Source: Oceanobacillus oncorhynchi
GTDB taxonomy: Bacteria > Bacillota > Bacilli > Bacillales > Amphibacillaceae
Direction: 5' to 3'
NCBI RefSeq assembly: GCF_000821065.1
Contig: NZ_CDGG01000001.1
Location: forward strand, 2,294,001-2,358,000
Length of the DNA stretch: 64,000 nt
A model generated the notes under the pieces. The model saw nothing but the letters and a program-made list of their open reading frames with translations, made no database searches and had not been told where the DNA came from. Made by a program: the position numbers and the translations under genes. How positions within the stretch are numbered: position 1 is the first letter of the stretch; each line of letters opens with the position of its first letter. Of this stretch, positions 8,624-17,595 are shown one piece after another.

Positions 8624-10084
8624 GTGACTCAAACAAAAGTAAACGAATTAAAAAACTATGTTGGAGGAAGGTGGATGGAAGCAAAGACAGATAAAAATGC
8701 ACCTGTCTATAATCCGGCAACTGGAGAGACAATAGCAAATGTACCTATCTCGACGCAAGAGGATGTGGAACATGCAATCCAGGCTGCTCACAAAGCTTTT
8801 GAAACATGGAAGGACGTGGCTGTACCTAAACGGTCAAGAATCCTATTTAAATATCAGCAATTACTCGTTGCCAATTGGGAGGAGCTGGCAAAATTAATTA
8901 CCATTGAAAATGGAAAAAGCTATACGGAAGCGTATGGGGAAGTGCAGCGAGGGATTGAAAACGTAGAATTCGCTGCCGGAGCTCCTTCCCTCATGATGGG
9001 AGAGCAGCTTCCATCGATTGCCACCGACTTGGAATCTGGTGTGTATCGTTATCCAATTGGTGTTATTGCTGGAATCACTCCTTTTAATTTTCCAATGATG
9101 GTGCCGTGCTGGATGTTCCCAATGGCCATTGCAACTGGAAATACGTTTGTCATGAAGCCGTCAGAGCGTACACCACTTTTAGCGAATCGGTTAGCAGAAT
9201 TACTGGAAGAAGCGGGGTTGCCTGCTGGCGTATTTAACATCGTTCATGGTGCTCATGATGTAGTAAACGGTTTATTAGATCACAAACAGGTAGCAGCGAT
9301 TTCTTTTGTTGGATCCCAGCCTGTAGCAGAATATGTCTACAAGCGCGGAACGGATAATCTGAAGCGTGTGCAAGCACTTGCTGGTGCAAAAAATCATTCC
9401 ATTGTATTACGTGATGCGAATTTAGAAAATGCATCGACCCAAATCATGAATGCAGCATTTGGTTCTGCAGGGGAACGGTGTATGGCCGCATCTGTGGTAG
9501 CTGTTGAGGAATCTGTTGCAGATGCGTTTATCGCACGTCTCACTCAAAAAGCCAATGAAATTAGAATTGGCAATGGCCTGGACGAAGGGGTTTTCCTGGG
9601 TCCAGTCATTCGCGAACAGCATAAAGAGCGGACATTAAATTATATTGAAACGGGAGAAAAGGAAGGAGCAAAGCTGATTCGTGACGGCAGAAAAGACGAA
9701 GCTGTAAAACAAAAAGGCTATTTTGTAGGCCCAACCATTTTTGATTATGTCACATCGGAAATGAATATTTGGAAAGAAGAGATCTTTGCACCCGTATTAT
9801 CAATTGCTCGTGTAAAAGATCTGGATGATGCGATAGCTTTAACGAATCAATCACGCTTTGCGAATGGCGCTTGTATTTTTACAAGAGACGGCGGAAAGGT
9901 TCGGCAGTTCCGTGAAACAATTGATGCTGGAATGCTTGGCGTCAATATCGGTGTGCCTGCCCCAATGGCATTTTTCCCATTCTCTGGCTGGAAAGACTCT
10001 TTCTACGGAGATTTGCATGCGAATGGAAAAGATGGGCTGCAATTTTATACGAGGAAAAAAGTGATTACGACGAAGTGGATTTGA
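8624..10084 (+). CDS. mmsA: CoA-acylating (methyl)malonate-semialdehyde dehydrogenase
   Basis: A 486-residue aldehyde dehydrogenase of the MmsA/IolA group. It oxidises malonate or methylmalonate semialdehyde with NAD+ and CoA to acetyl- or propionyl-CoA plus CO2. Diagnostic features are [14 protein letters not shown] (near residue 145), the Rossmann [13 protein letters not shown] and the catalytic cysteine in GSAGERCMA (near 285). The C-terminal [17 protein letters not shown] is characteristic of MmsA. The chosen GTG start is 6 bases after GGGAGGG; a longer frame from 8597 has no such site. It follows the aminotransferase and would consume its semialdehyde product. Confidence 0.9.
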   Translation: MTQTKVNELKNYVGGRWMEAKTDKNAPVYNPATGETIANVPISTQEDVEHAIQAAHKAFETWKDVAVPKRSRILFKYQQLLVANWEELAKLITIENGKSYTEAYGEVQRGIENVEFAAGAPSLMMGEQLPSIATDLESGVYRYPIGVIAGITPFNFPMMVPCWMFPMAIATGNTFVMKPSERTPLLANRLAELLEEAGLPAGVFNIVHGAHDVVNGLLDHKQVAAISFVGSQPVAEYVYKRGTDNLKRVQALAGAKNHSIVLRDANLENASTQIMNAAFGSAGERCMAASVVAVEESVADAFIARLTQKANEIRIGNGLDEGVFLGPVIREQHKERTLNYIETGEKEGAKLIRDGRKDEAVKQKGYFVGPTIFDYVTSEMNIWKEEIFAPVLSIARVKDLDDAIALTNQSRFANGACIFTRDGGKVRQFRETIDAGMLGVNIGVPAPMAFFPFSGWKDSFYGDLHANGKDGLQFYTRKKVITTKWI

Positions 10085-10103
10085 CATTCTCTATAGTATA
10101 TGG

Positions 10104-10142
10104 AGGAGCTTATCATGATGGCTATTGGTAAGCTCCTTTTTC
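10104..10142 (+). terminator. Terminator after mmsA
   Basis: Inverted repeat aggagctta (10104-10112) and taagctcct (10129-10137), followed by ttttc. It lies between two converging units. Confidence 0.75.
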
Positions 10143-10143
10143 A

Positions 10144-10362
10144 TTACTTCCGGTTGCGTTTTTTTTGCAAAAAAGATAATACAGGATCGACAAATAAGAA
10201 AAGAAGAAGGAGATACATGATTGCCAATTCAGGAATTTCCATCACATACAAAGGATTCAGCGATTTGATAGCGGGTATTTTATATCCTTTTATAAAGTCA
10301 ATACCAAAAGAAATACCCGCTAATAGGATGAACATAGTCAGAGAAATACCTAGGATTTTCAC
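10144..10362 (-). CDS. Small two-helix membrane protein of the germinant-receptor operon (D-subunit type)
   Basis: A 72-residue protein with two hydrophobic helices (about residues 3-22 and 45-63) and a basic C-terminal tail KKRNRK. It is the last gene of the A-C-B germinant-receptor operon. Small two-span D proteins encoded next to germinant receptors are known in Bacillus and modulate receptor function; topology and position fit. I choose GTG at 10362, 8 bases from GGAGA. A GTG three codons earlier abuts the ribosome binding site and is unlikely. Confidence 0.7.
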   Translation of the reverse strand: MKILGISLTMFILLAGISFGIDFIKGYKIPAIKSLNPLYVMEIPELAIMYLLLLFLFVDPVLSFLQKKRNRK

Positions 10363-10437
10363 TTCTATCACTCTCCAATCAGCCTTTAAACATTTTTCTA
10401 TCCGTATTTGGATAGCTATTCATATTTGCTAATTTGC

Positions 10438-11526
10438 TTACTTTTTCCTGTTCTTGATAAAGGCAATAAAAAGCAAGAAAACAGGAAGAATAATTTGAAA
10501 AGGAAGCTGAACATAGATTGGAAATGCATTTAGCCCTTCTTCAATATGCTGCGAATAATTGCTCGCAATAACCATGGATGTAAATAAAACAGTTATTCCA
10601 AGCGGATAAGCCAGCTTCGAGGGTTCTTTGATATTAAATAAACTTGCTGTTCCTATAAGGGCACAGTATGTATATACCGCTACTTTGAAAAAACCTCCAA
10701 TAATCAGAGCTAGAATAAAGATAACGTCCAGACGTTCTAAAAATTCTCCAACTTCAATCGACTGAATAGTTGTTAATAAAGGGAAAAGAGAACGCTCAAT
10801 AAGCGGGACGCCAAGAACGCTGATATTTAAAATGGTGGTGAACGCGAGAGCGACACCAGTTATGCTGATTGCCGCCACAGCCGTTTTTTTTAACTTCTTT
10901 GCTTGATTTAAGTATGGGAAAATCATTGTAAATACGATGATTTCACCAAAGGGAACATATAGCGTTTCTGTAAAGACCGTTTTTAAAATTTTTGGCGAAT
11001 CCTCCAAAGTCGGTCTTAAATTGGAGATATCGATTAAGCCGGATATAGCAATAAGAAGAAATAGAAAGAATGCCAGCATAAGCATGACGACAAAAAGCAG
11101 TTCTCCTGTTCTGGCAACGACCTCGATTCCTTTATATATCGTGTAAATAACCACCAGAATCATCAGAGCACTCGCAACGAATAGAGGAGTTTCTGGAAAG
11201 GCAAAAGAAAGCAGCATGACACCAAATTCCCGTAATACTCTCGCAGCCGAATATAAAAAGAAGAGGATATACAGGAATGCCAATGTTCGTCCTAAAACCT
11301 TGCCAATCAGCTTTTCTGTATAGTCCGTCAGCAAGAGTGAAGGATAATACAGATAAAGCGCCCGATAGATAAAAAATAAGAAGATACTTATCGCCGTCGC
11401 GATAAGAATCGCTAACCAGCTGTCTCGGCCTGCTCTCATCGCAAGTGGAATCAGCAGCGAATTGCTTAGCTGAAATAAAATCATAACGATAAACAATTGG
11501 CTTGTGCTGATTTTTGCCTTTTCCAT
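10438..11526 (-). CDS. Spore germinant receptor B subunit (GerKB/GerAB type permease)
   Basis: A 362-residue integral membrane protein with about ten membrane spans, of the amino acid/polyamine-transporter superfamily branch used in spore germination. It begins KISTSQLFIVMILFQLSN and contains LTDYTEKLIGKVLGRTL, both typical of GerAB/GerKB. The B subunit carries the germinant-binding pocket in the spore inner membrane. It follows the C subunit by 18 bases with an AAGGAGGG site. Operon order A-C-B matches the B. subtilis gerK operon rather than gerA; the ligand cannot be predicted. Confidence 0.9.
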   Translation of the reverse strand: MEKAKISTSQLFIVMILFQLSNSLLIPLAMRAGRDSWLAILIATAISIFLFFIYRALYLYYPSLLLTDYTEKLIGKVLGRTLAFLYILFFLYSAARVLREFGVMLLSFAFPETPLFVASALMILVVIYTIYKGIEVVARTGELLFVVMLMLAFFLFLLIAISGLIDISNLRPTLEDSPKILKTVFTETLYVPFGEIIVFTMIFPYLNQAKKLKKTAVAAISITGVALAFTTILNISVLGVPLIERSLFPLLTTIQSIEVGEFLERLDVIFILALIIGGFFKVAVYTYCALIGTASLFNIKEPSKLAYPLGITVLFTSMVIASNYSQHIEEGLNAFPIYVQLPFQIILPVFLLFIAFIKNRKK

Positions 11527-11544
11527 AAACGAATTCCCTCCTTT

Positions 11545-12771
11545 TTATTCGCTTTTCTTATTCAAATCAAAAAGATACGGATTGTTTCGCATCCCAGTAC
11601 GGCGAATAAAGGCTTCCACTGTCACATCGACGTCCAATGCAGGAAAATACACATCTTGCCACTCTTTTTCAAACTGTTGCCACACCTTGGGTTCGGAATG
11701 ATGCAGCTTTTCACCAAAGCCGAAGATATCCGTTTTGGTTTTCTGTGCTACCTCAATTGCAGCTTTGGCCTCTGCCTGAATTTTCTGCTGCAATGCTCCC
11801 TCAATCCGGAATAATACATGCGGGTTAGTTATATCGACTGGCACCTCTATCACTCGGAGGTCTCCTTCAGCACGGATATGGACGGAAATCGCCGGTTTCC
11901 CATCCTTTATTTTTGTCGCTACATTTGTTTTTTGGCGTACTACCTTGTAGGAGATGGCATCTTCATGATTCTCCCAATCAATGTTTACAGGTGCCTGCCG
12001 AATTTGATCTAATACCCAAAGTGTTCCTTCACTCTTTTCGCCATCAATCCAATTAACCAGTTTGCCTTCTTTGAAAACGCCCATGCCATTTACTTTAATG
12101 GTTGCTGATCCATCTGATGATTGCAGTTGTTCCATCGTTTTCGCTTTTTCAATATCACCCTCCACAGAGAAACCGCTGACCAAAGGCTCTTTTCCTGTCG
12201 AAACAGCTGCATTGATGAATTTCTGGAGATTGGTGGCTATATTTTCTCCATACAGTTCTTCAGTGAATTCTAAGGACTTAATTGCTTTTTCAGCAGGGAC
12301 CTGATCAATCGCCGTTAAAACTTGAACGAACTCACCCGCCTTCACATCCCGGCTAATCACTATCTTCGTCGTTGTCCGAAACTCAATACCCCGCTCCATC
12401 GCATCTAAAATAGAGGAAAGCCCTTCTTCTCTGGCAAGCTCTTCGCTGATGACCAGCAGACTGGTATGTGCAAAATAGAGGTCTCTTGAAACAATGGTGG
12501 ATGCCCGATCAGCTACCTCCAGCGGATTGTCTCCTGTTGCTGTATAGGTGGCAATACTTGGATTTTGCCCGGATGCTCCTCCTTGAAGCGCCCCGGGCAC
12601 GTTCATTGGATTGATTAGTTGAAATGTGCCAACATATGTGCCATCTTCCTTTTTATCAAGCGCATAAGCCGAGACAATCGCTAATTCTTTTAATTCGATA
12701 CTGCTCCAACATCCAGAAAGGAAAGGGAGGCAGGCTGCCATGAAAAAAGGAATTATCCATTTACGACTCAT
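11545..12771 (-). CDS. Spore germinant receptor C subunit (GerKC/GerAC type lipoprotein)
   Basis: A 408-residue lipoprotein. The lipobox is LSGC at residues 18-21, then WSSIELKELAIVSAYALDK, the family signature after the lipid anchor. Family members sit on the outer face of the spore inner membrane and complete the A-B-C receptor. The start overlaps the end of the A gene by 11 bases and uses GAAGGAG inside it, so translation is coupled. Length is usual. Confidence 0.9.
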   Translation of the reverse strand: MSRKWIIPFFMAACLPFLSGCWSSIELKELAIVSAYALDKKEDGTYVGTFQLINPMNVPGALQGGASGQNPSIATYTATGDNPLEVADRASTIVSRDLYFAHTSLLVISEELAREEGLSSILDAMERGIEFRTTTKIVISRDVKAGEFVQVLTAIDQVPAEKAIKSLEFTEELYGENIATNLQKFINAAVSTGKEPLVSGFSVEGDIEKAKTMEQLQSSDGSATIKVNGMGVFKEGKLVNWIDGEKSEGTLWVLDQIRQAPVNIDWENHEDAISYKVVRQKTNVATKIKDGKPAISVHIRAEGDLRVIEVPVDITNPHVLFRIEGALQQKIQAEAKAAIEVAQKTKTDIFGFGEKLHHSEPKVWQQFEKEWQDVYFPALDVDVTVEAFIRRTGMRNNPYLFDLNKKSE

Positions 12772-14374
12772 TTTTATCTCCTTCTTTCGTCTCCGCTCTC
12801 ATCATTCCCCGTTTTATCGGAGGCAGAGGTTTTTGATCCGTACCCTGGCGAACTCGATTTTGAGGATTTAAGGACTTCGGTCTTTCGTTGAATGACCATA
12901 TCGGACCGCGCATAATGGAATCCTTCAAGCTTTTCGGTATCAATGGTGCAAATGGTGCCATATAGGGGATCCCGAATGAACGCAAGCTGACGAGATGAAC
13001 AATCAGCATAATCAATCCAAGGATGATTCCATAAAACCCGGCAATCGCTGCACCCAGCATAAATGCAAAGCGGAGTAAACGGGCTGAAATAGCGATGTCA
13101 TAATTTGGAGTAGCTAAACTGGCAATGGCTGTAGTTGCCACGACAATGACCATTGCGGGAGAGACGATTCCGGCCTGAATGACCCCTTGCCCGATAACAA
13201 GTGCTCCGACAATCGAGATGGTCGCACTGATTTTGTTCGGCATCCTTAAGCCGGCTTCCCGAAGAATCTCAAAAGTGACTTCCATTATCAGCGCTTCAAC
13301 AATCGCAGGAAAAGGTACGGATTCCGTCTGTGAGGCAATAATAACAAGCAGGTCTGTTGGAATCATTTCCTGATGAAAGGTGGTAACTGCTACATAAAAA
13401 GCAGGGCCTATTAATGAAATCAAAAACATGAAAACGCGCAGCATCCGAATCAAAGTACTAATTGGGAAGCGCACGTAATAGTCTTCCGGTGTTTGAAAAA
13501 ATTGAATCATAATAGCAGGAACAATCAACACATGGGGGGTTCCGTTGACAAAAATAGCCACCCTGCCCTCCAAAAGGTTTCCGGCAACCGCATCCGGCCT
13601 TTCCGTATGAGTAACTGTTGGGAACAGCCCTGAACTTTCATCTTCAATCACCTGTTCAATATAGCCTGAATCAAGGATGGCATCGAGATCGACCCGTCCC
13701 AAGCGTTGGCGGACCTCTTTCACTATGTTTTCATCAACTATCCCGTTGATATACATAATCGATAGGTCTGTATTCGTCTGCTTCCCGAGATTCATGGATT
13801 CTACCCATAAATTCGGGTTTTTGATAATTCGGCGCACGAGCGCAGTATTCGTGTTAATGGATTCCGTAAATCCCTCTTTGGATCCGCGTAACGTTATTTC
13901 GGAATCAGACTGTTCAACGGGACGCCTTTCTCCGCCTCTGGTACTGGCAATCAGCGCTTCGTTTTTTCCATCCAGGAGAATTACTGTGTCACCAGATAGC
14001 AGCGATTGAAATAAGGTATCCCAATCGCTAACCGTTTCTAAACTGCCAACCGCAACTACTTTTTCGGTGAAAACGGTAAAAAGATCTTCGTCCTGTAATT
14101 TTTCCTGCACGCTATCTTCCATTGTCTGCACCAAAAACTCATTTATCGTAGGATTGTCCACCAGCCCGTCCACGTGAATGATTGCAGCAGATACCTTAGG
14201 ATCGTGACTAATAGCAAGCGTGCGGATAATGATATCAGGGCTGTTGCCTGTTTTTTGTTTGATGAAGTTCAGGTTTTCAGTAATCGAAGTGTCTATGCTT
14301 TTTTGGGTATCGCTTGCTGAATCTGGAATTTGCTCTTTATAATGCATCTTTTTTCGTAATTTACGATAGGACAT
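12761..14374 (-). CDS. Spore germinant receptor A subunit (GerKA/GerAA type)
   Basis: A 537-residue protein with a long soluble N-terminal half and a C-terminal membrane domain of about five spans. The signatures TNTALVRRIIKNPNLW, LEGRVAIFVNGTPHVLIVP and FPAIVEALIMEVTFEILREAG are those of the GerA family. It is the first gene of the receptor operon. The A subunit is needed for assembly and ion-channel activity during germination. I start at ATG 14374, 9 bases after GAGGTG; the GTG four codons upstream overlaps that site. Confidence 0.9.
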   Translation of the reverse strand: MSYRKLRKKMHYKEQIPDSASDTQKSIDTSITENLNFIKQKTGNSPDIIIRTLAISHDPKVSAAIIHVDGLVDNPTINEFLVQTMEDSVQEKLQDEDLFTVFTEKVVAVGSLETVSDWDTLFQSLLSGDTVILLDGKNEALIASTRGGERRPVEQSDSEITLRGSKEGFTESINTNTALVRRIIKNPNLWVESMNLGKQTNTDLSIMYINGIVDENIVKEVRQRLGRVDLDAILDSGYIEQVIEDESSGLFPTVTHTERPDAVAGNLLEGRVAIFVNGTPHVLIVPAIMIQFFQTPEDYYVRFPISTLIRMLRVFMFLISLIGPAFYVAVTTFHQEMIPTDLLVIIASQTESVPFPAIVEALIMEVTFEILREAGLRMPNKISATISIVGALVIGQGVIQAGIVSPAMVIVVATTAIASLATPNYDIAISARLLRFAFMLGAAIAGFYGIILGLIMLIVHLVSLRSFGIPYMAPFAPLIPKSLKDSIMRGPIWSFNERPKSLNPQNRVRQGTDQKPLPPIKRGMMRAETKEGDKNES

Positions 14375-14731
14375 AGCACAGAACACCTCGTTGTTGGGAT
14401 TATCCCTAATTTGTTCAGATAATTACTTTTTATGCATGAAATAGACTCTGATATTTAAGTGAGAGATGTTGTTTGGAAATGAGGAAGCAATGTTCTTTAA
14501 AGTCTTGTCTAAAAGCTTTATCACGGAGAACCGTCCGACAACTCCCACTGAGTGAAGTTTCATTTTATAAATTATACTTCGGTGATAGTTGATAAAAAGA
14601 AGATAGAATGAAACTTTATCAGCTTAATTTAAGTAATACATAATAAATGTATTTCTAAACTGCGTGAAAAAAGAAATTGAAGTTCCATAGCAAAATTCAG
14701 ATATAATCGGAATAATAAAGGAGACATGAGG
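14375..14731. other. Divergent intergenic region between the germinant operon and the LURP-one gene
   Basis: About 350 bases. It holds a SigG-like promoter for the germinant operon (separate entry). It also holds an imperfect 13-bp inverted repeat (14555-14567 with 14604-14616) that lies mid-region and has no obvious T-run. No ORF is credible here. Confidence 0.4.
14407..14436 (-). promoter_or_regulatory. Possible SigG-type (forespore) promoter of the germinant-receptor operon
   Basis: On the minus strand TGCATA (14431-14436), a 17-base spacer and CAAATTA (14407-14413) resemble the SigG -35 and -10 elements; the -10 matches about five of seven positions. Germinant receptors are normally forespore genes, so the location fits. 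Weak on sequence alone. Confidence 0.4.
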
Positions 14732-15235
14732 ATGAAACAACTCTATATAAAGCAAAAAGTATTTAGTTTAAATGAAAAGTTTAGCGTAAAGAATCAGGAT
14801 GAAAAAGATGTTTATTACGTAGAAGGAAGTTTTATGAAAATTCCCAAAACTTTCTCCGTTAAGAATGATACTGGAGAGGAAGTAGCGCTTATAACGAAAA
14901 AAACGCTCAGCTTTTTACCGAAGTTTTTTGTGGAGGTAAATGGAAAGGAAGTGTTAGCAATCAAGAAGGGGCTTTCCTTTTTCAAAGCGCGTTATACCAT
15001 TGATGCGGCAGGGATTGAAGTGCGCGGGAATTGGTGGGACATGAACTTTCAGGTATATCAGCACGGTGAAATCATCGGGGAAGTGAGCAAAGAGTGGTTT
15101 AGTTGGGGAGACAGCTATAAGGTGCAAGTTGTTAAGGAAGAGATGGAAACCAGCATGATTGCACTGGTTGTCGCCATTGATTGTGTGAAGGCTGACGAAA
15201 AAGGAGCTGCTTCTGCTTCGTCGTTCACGAACTGA
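14732..15235 (+). CDS. LURP-one-related (YxjI-like) protein
   Basis: A 167-residue soluble protein of the LURP-one/YxjI family (tubby-like beta-barrel fold). It starts with MKQLYIKQKVFSLNEKFSV, followed by repeated beta-strand pairs such as YYVEGSFMKIPKTFSV and EIIGEVSKEWFSWGDSY. The function of bacterial members is unknown; phospholipid or membrane-linked roles have been suggested for the fold. I start at ATG 14732, 8 bases after AAGGAG; an ATG two codons earlier lies too near the site. It stands alone as a single-gene unit. Confidence 0.8.
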   Translation: MKQLYIKQKVFSLNEKFSVKNQDEKDVYYVEGSFMKIPKTFSVKNDTGEEVALITKKTLSFLPKFFVEVNGKEVLAIKKGLSFFKARYTIDAAGIEVRGNWWDMNFQVYQHGEIIGEVSKEWFSWGDSYKVQVVKEEMETSMIALVVAIDCVKADEKGAASASSFTN

Positions 15236-15262
15236 AGTTTCAAATTTTGCTCAATGCATAAA

Positions 15263-15295
15263 TAAACTCCCCTCGATTAATCAGAGGAGAGTTTA
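15263..15295. terminator. Stem-loop between converging genes
   Basis: A 12-bp inverted repeat (taaactcccctc, 15263-15274; gaggagagttta, 15284-15295) with one G-U pair. The T-run is weak on both strands. It probably serves as a bidirectional terminator between the LURP-one gene and mnmH. Confidence 0.5.
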
Positions 15296-15307
15296 TCCAA
15301 ATACTGC

Positions 15308-16030
15308 TTACAGCTTGATATTTATCTTTTCTTTCTGTTTGATTAAGTTAACAACTGCATTGAAAGCCTCGTCTAAATCATCGGCATAGATATGCATTTG
15401 TTTGTCTTCTGGATAGTGGTGGAGCGTATGCTCATATCTGGGATCGTAATAATATTCCAGCAGGAGCGCTACAGCGGATGGGAAATTACCCTGCTCCAAG
15501 TCCTCCGCTATTTGTTTCGCTACAGGGGTGTGAATATGCTTCCGTATTCGCCCGAAGGCTTCGATTATTTGCGCTTGATGCTCTTCAGGATTGTATTCAC
15601 GTAATATATTTTCAATTCGTTTCTCTAAAGGCAAATGGATAAACAGCTGCATACTGGCTTCTTTTGTTTCATGTAAAGACAAAGGCAGTGTCGCCTTGCC
15701 GATACGTTTGCTTTCTCCTTCCAATAGAACAAAAGGCGCTTGGTCATAGCGTTCCATTTCTTGGACTAATAAAGACTCGAATGTTTTTTGATTATTCGGT
15801 TCCAGTCCAATTTGGCCAAAGATAGACCCTCGGTGGTTTGCCATTTCTTCTAAATCAAGCACAGGATAGCCATGCTGCTTTAACCTGTGCAGCAAAATAG
15901 TTTTTCCGGATCCGGTATAACCATTCAGCACGTACATATTGGGAGAAAACGGCTGCTGCTCTAACTTGTTTACCACCCATTGTCTGTAAGAGCGAATGCC
16001 GCCATTCAATCTGGAAACCTGTTGACCCAT
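15308..16030 (-). CDS. C-terminal P-loop half of split mnmH (240 aa)
   Basis: Begins MGQQVSRLNGGIRSYRQWV, which in intact MnmH directly continues the rhodanese domain. It contains the Walker A motif NGYTGSGKTILL (near residues 37-48) and the LEEMANHRGSIFG segment. It may be made by termination-reinitiation at TAATG, but no Shine-Dalgarno precedes the ATG. See the combined mnmH entry for the frameshift argument. Confidence 0.6.
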   Translation of the reverse strand: MGQQVSRLNGGIRSYRQWVVNKLEQQPFSPNMYVLNGYTGSGKTILLHRLKQHGYPVLDLEEMANHRGSIFGQIGLEPNNQKTFESLLVQEMERYDQAPFVLLEGESKRIGKATLPLSLHETKEASMQLFIHLPLEKRIENILREYNPEEHQAQIIEAFGRIRKHIHTPVAKQIAEDLEQGNFPSAVALLLEYYYDPRYEHTLHHYPEDKQMHIYADDLDEAFNAVVNLIKQKEKINIKL

Positions 16031-16359
16031 TAAATCGACAACGTGGCAGCGGTTTTACTGCGCATGCCGCCGCGCCAGCAATAAACAATCTTTTCTTTCC
16101 CAAGAGATTGAAACTGGGCAATAAATTCCGGCAGCTTGATAGAGAAGATTTCTAGCCCTTTTTCCTTTGCTGCTTCAGGGCCGACTTGTTTATAAACCGT
16201 GCCTACTTCAACGCGCTCTTCATTATCAAAAACAGGAATATTGATGCTTCCTGGAATACGAAATGCAGCAAATTCCTGTGGAGAGCGCACATCAACTAAG
16301 CAAATAGTCTCTTCTTTTTGTTTTTTTAATAAATCAAGTAACTCTATATCCTGAAACAT
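16030..16359 (-). CDS. N-terminal rhodanese half of split mnmH (109 aa)
   Basis: A rhodanese domain with CLVDVRSPQEFAAFRIPGSI at its start and the catalytic cysteine in VYCWRGGMRSK (near residue 94). It ends prematurely in the helix that should lead into the P-loop domain. It lies 23 bases downstream of selD on the same strand, so the two are co-transcribed. Confidence 0.65.
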   Translation of the reverse strand: MFQDIELLDLLKKQKEETICLVDVRSPQEFAAFRIPGSINIPVFDNEERVEVGTVYKQVGPEAAKEKGLEIFSIKLPEFIAQFQSLGKEKIVYCWRGGMRSKTAATLSI

Positions 16360-16382
16360 TTTTTCACTTCCTAATAAACGAA

Positions 16383-17435
16383 TTATTCTTCAACCGTGAT
16401 ATGTCCATTTTTCTTATCAGTGACGCGGCCAATTATTGCTGCCTCGATATTTTTATCCTGCAGATCCGAAAGTAATTTTTCTGCGTCTGCTTCTTTTACA
16501 GCAGCAAGTAAGCCTCCGGAGGTAACCGCATCACATAGTATCCACTGGTCAATCTGATCCAGTGATTCCGTAAAGGTAACATCCTCTTTTAAATAGTTAA
16601 AGTTATTCTTCGTACCGCCTGGCACTGCGCCGTTCTCCGCAAGTTCTTTTACTCTTGGCAAAACAGGTACGTGCTGATTTGAAATCTGGATTTCGACGTT
16701 GCTTCCTTTTGCCATTTCCGAAGCATGTCCAAGCAAGCCAAATCCGGTAACGTCGGTACAAGCATGTATTTCATAGTTATCCATTGTTTCCGCAGCCGTT
16801 TTATTCAATGCTGCCATGACGTTAGTTACCCGGTCTATTTCTGCTTCCTGTAACAAGCCTCTTTTGATAGAAGTCGTCAAAATCCCTACACCAATTGGTT
16901 TGGTTAAAATAAGCACATCATCGGGTTTTGCGCCACTATTTGTGCGGATTTTATCAGGATGAATTGTTCCAGTAACAGCCAATCCGAATTTTGGTTCTTT
17001 ATCGTCGATGGAATGTCCGCCGGCTAAGGCCACGCCAGCTTCTTTCAGCTTGCTGTCTGCGCCTTCTAAGATACGGGAAAGAATCTGTTTATCTAGATCA
17101 GCAATTGGGAAAGCAACAATATTCAATGCTGTAATCGGCTTTCCGCCCATTGCGTAGACATCGCTGATCGCATTTGCAGCGGCAATTTGCCCGAAAGAAT
17201 AGGGGTCGTCTACAATGGGAGTGAAGAAGTCGAGTGTCTGAACAATGGCTGTGTCGTCATTTAATTTGTAAACTCCTGCATCATCGCTGGTATCCAAGCC
17301 GACTAATAGATTAGGATTATCCGTCGCAGGGGAGAGGGTTTGTAAAACCTGCCGTAAATCAGCCGGTCCGATTTTACATCCGCATCCGCCCTTAGAAGAT
17401 AAAGCGGTTAGTTTTATAGACTCATTATTATTCAT
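16383..17435 (-). CDS. selD: Selenide, water dikinase (selenophosphate synthetase)
   Basis: A 350-residue enzyme that makes selenophosphate from selenide and ATP. The N-terminal catalytic loop is SSKGGCGCKIGPADL (Cys and Lys at residues about 17 and 20, so a Cys and not a selenocysteine form). It is followed by VGLDTSDDAGVYKL, the AGGHSID metal/ATP motif and the DVTGFGLLGH motif. It sits directly upstream of mnmH. Because no selA or selB is visible here, its likely use is tRNA selenouridine formation, which makes the broken mnmH notable. Confidence 0.93.
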   Translation of the reverse strand: MNNNESIKLTALSSKGGCGCKIGPADLRQVLQTLSPATDNPNLLVGLDTSDDAGVYKLNDDTAIVQTLDFFTPIVDDPYSFGQIAAANAISDVYAMGGKPITALNIVAFPIADLDKQILSRILEGADSKLKEAGVALAGGHSIDDKEPKFGLAVTGTIHPDKIRTNSGAKPDDVLILTKPIGVGILTTSIKRGLLQEAEIDRVTNVMAALNKTAAETMDNYEIHACTDVTGFGLLGHASEMAKGSNVEIQISNQHVPVLPRVKELAENGAVPGGTKNNFNYLKEDVTFTESLDQIDQWILCDAVTSGGLLAAVKEADAEKLLSDLQDKNIEAAIIGRVTDKKNGHITVEE

Positions 17436-17595
17436 ATAATCAACCCTTCTATATTTAATTTTCCATATCTATTTTAACATATCAGTAGGAAAAGGAATGT
17501 TTGGTGGAATTTAGAAGTGAACAGTTACTTTCATTCTTACCATCCTGTGCGCCAATATGATACGATAACATGTATATGGAATGGGGGACGATGTA

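Larger units (their letters stand above)
15308..16359 (-). pseudogene. mnmH: tRNA 2-selenouridine synthase mnmH (selU), apparently frameshifted
   Basis: The normal enzyme is one chain of about 350-370 residues: an N-terminal rhodanese domain and a C-terminal P-loop domain. It replaces sulfur by selenium in tRNA 2-thiouridine, using selenophosphate. Here the rhodanese half ends in a stop 14 codons after the catalytic CWRGG motif (TLSI, then TAA). The P-loop half opens in the -1/+2 frame at an overlapping ATG (TAATG, 16028-16032). Restoring one base near 16036-16040 would read through as T-L-x-D-L-M-G-Q, as expected for the family. There is no ribosome binding site before the second ATG. Either a real frameshift or a sequencing error; selD beside it is intact. 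Confidence 0.8.

Noticed and set aside
10100..10432. Plus-strand frame of 110 codons over the small germination gene
   Set aside because: Antisense shadow of the two-span membrane protein and part of the mmsA terminator; no family features.
14515..14540. Short motif tcacggagaaccgtcc resembling a common Bacillus repeat core
   Set aside because: Too short and single-copy in the window to call a repeat.
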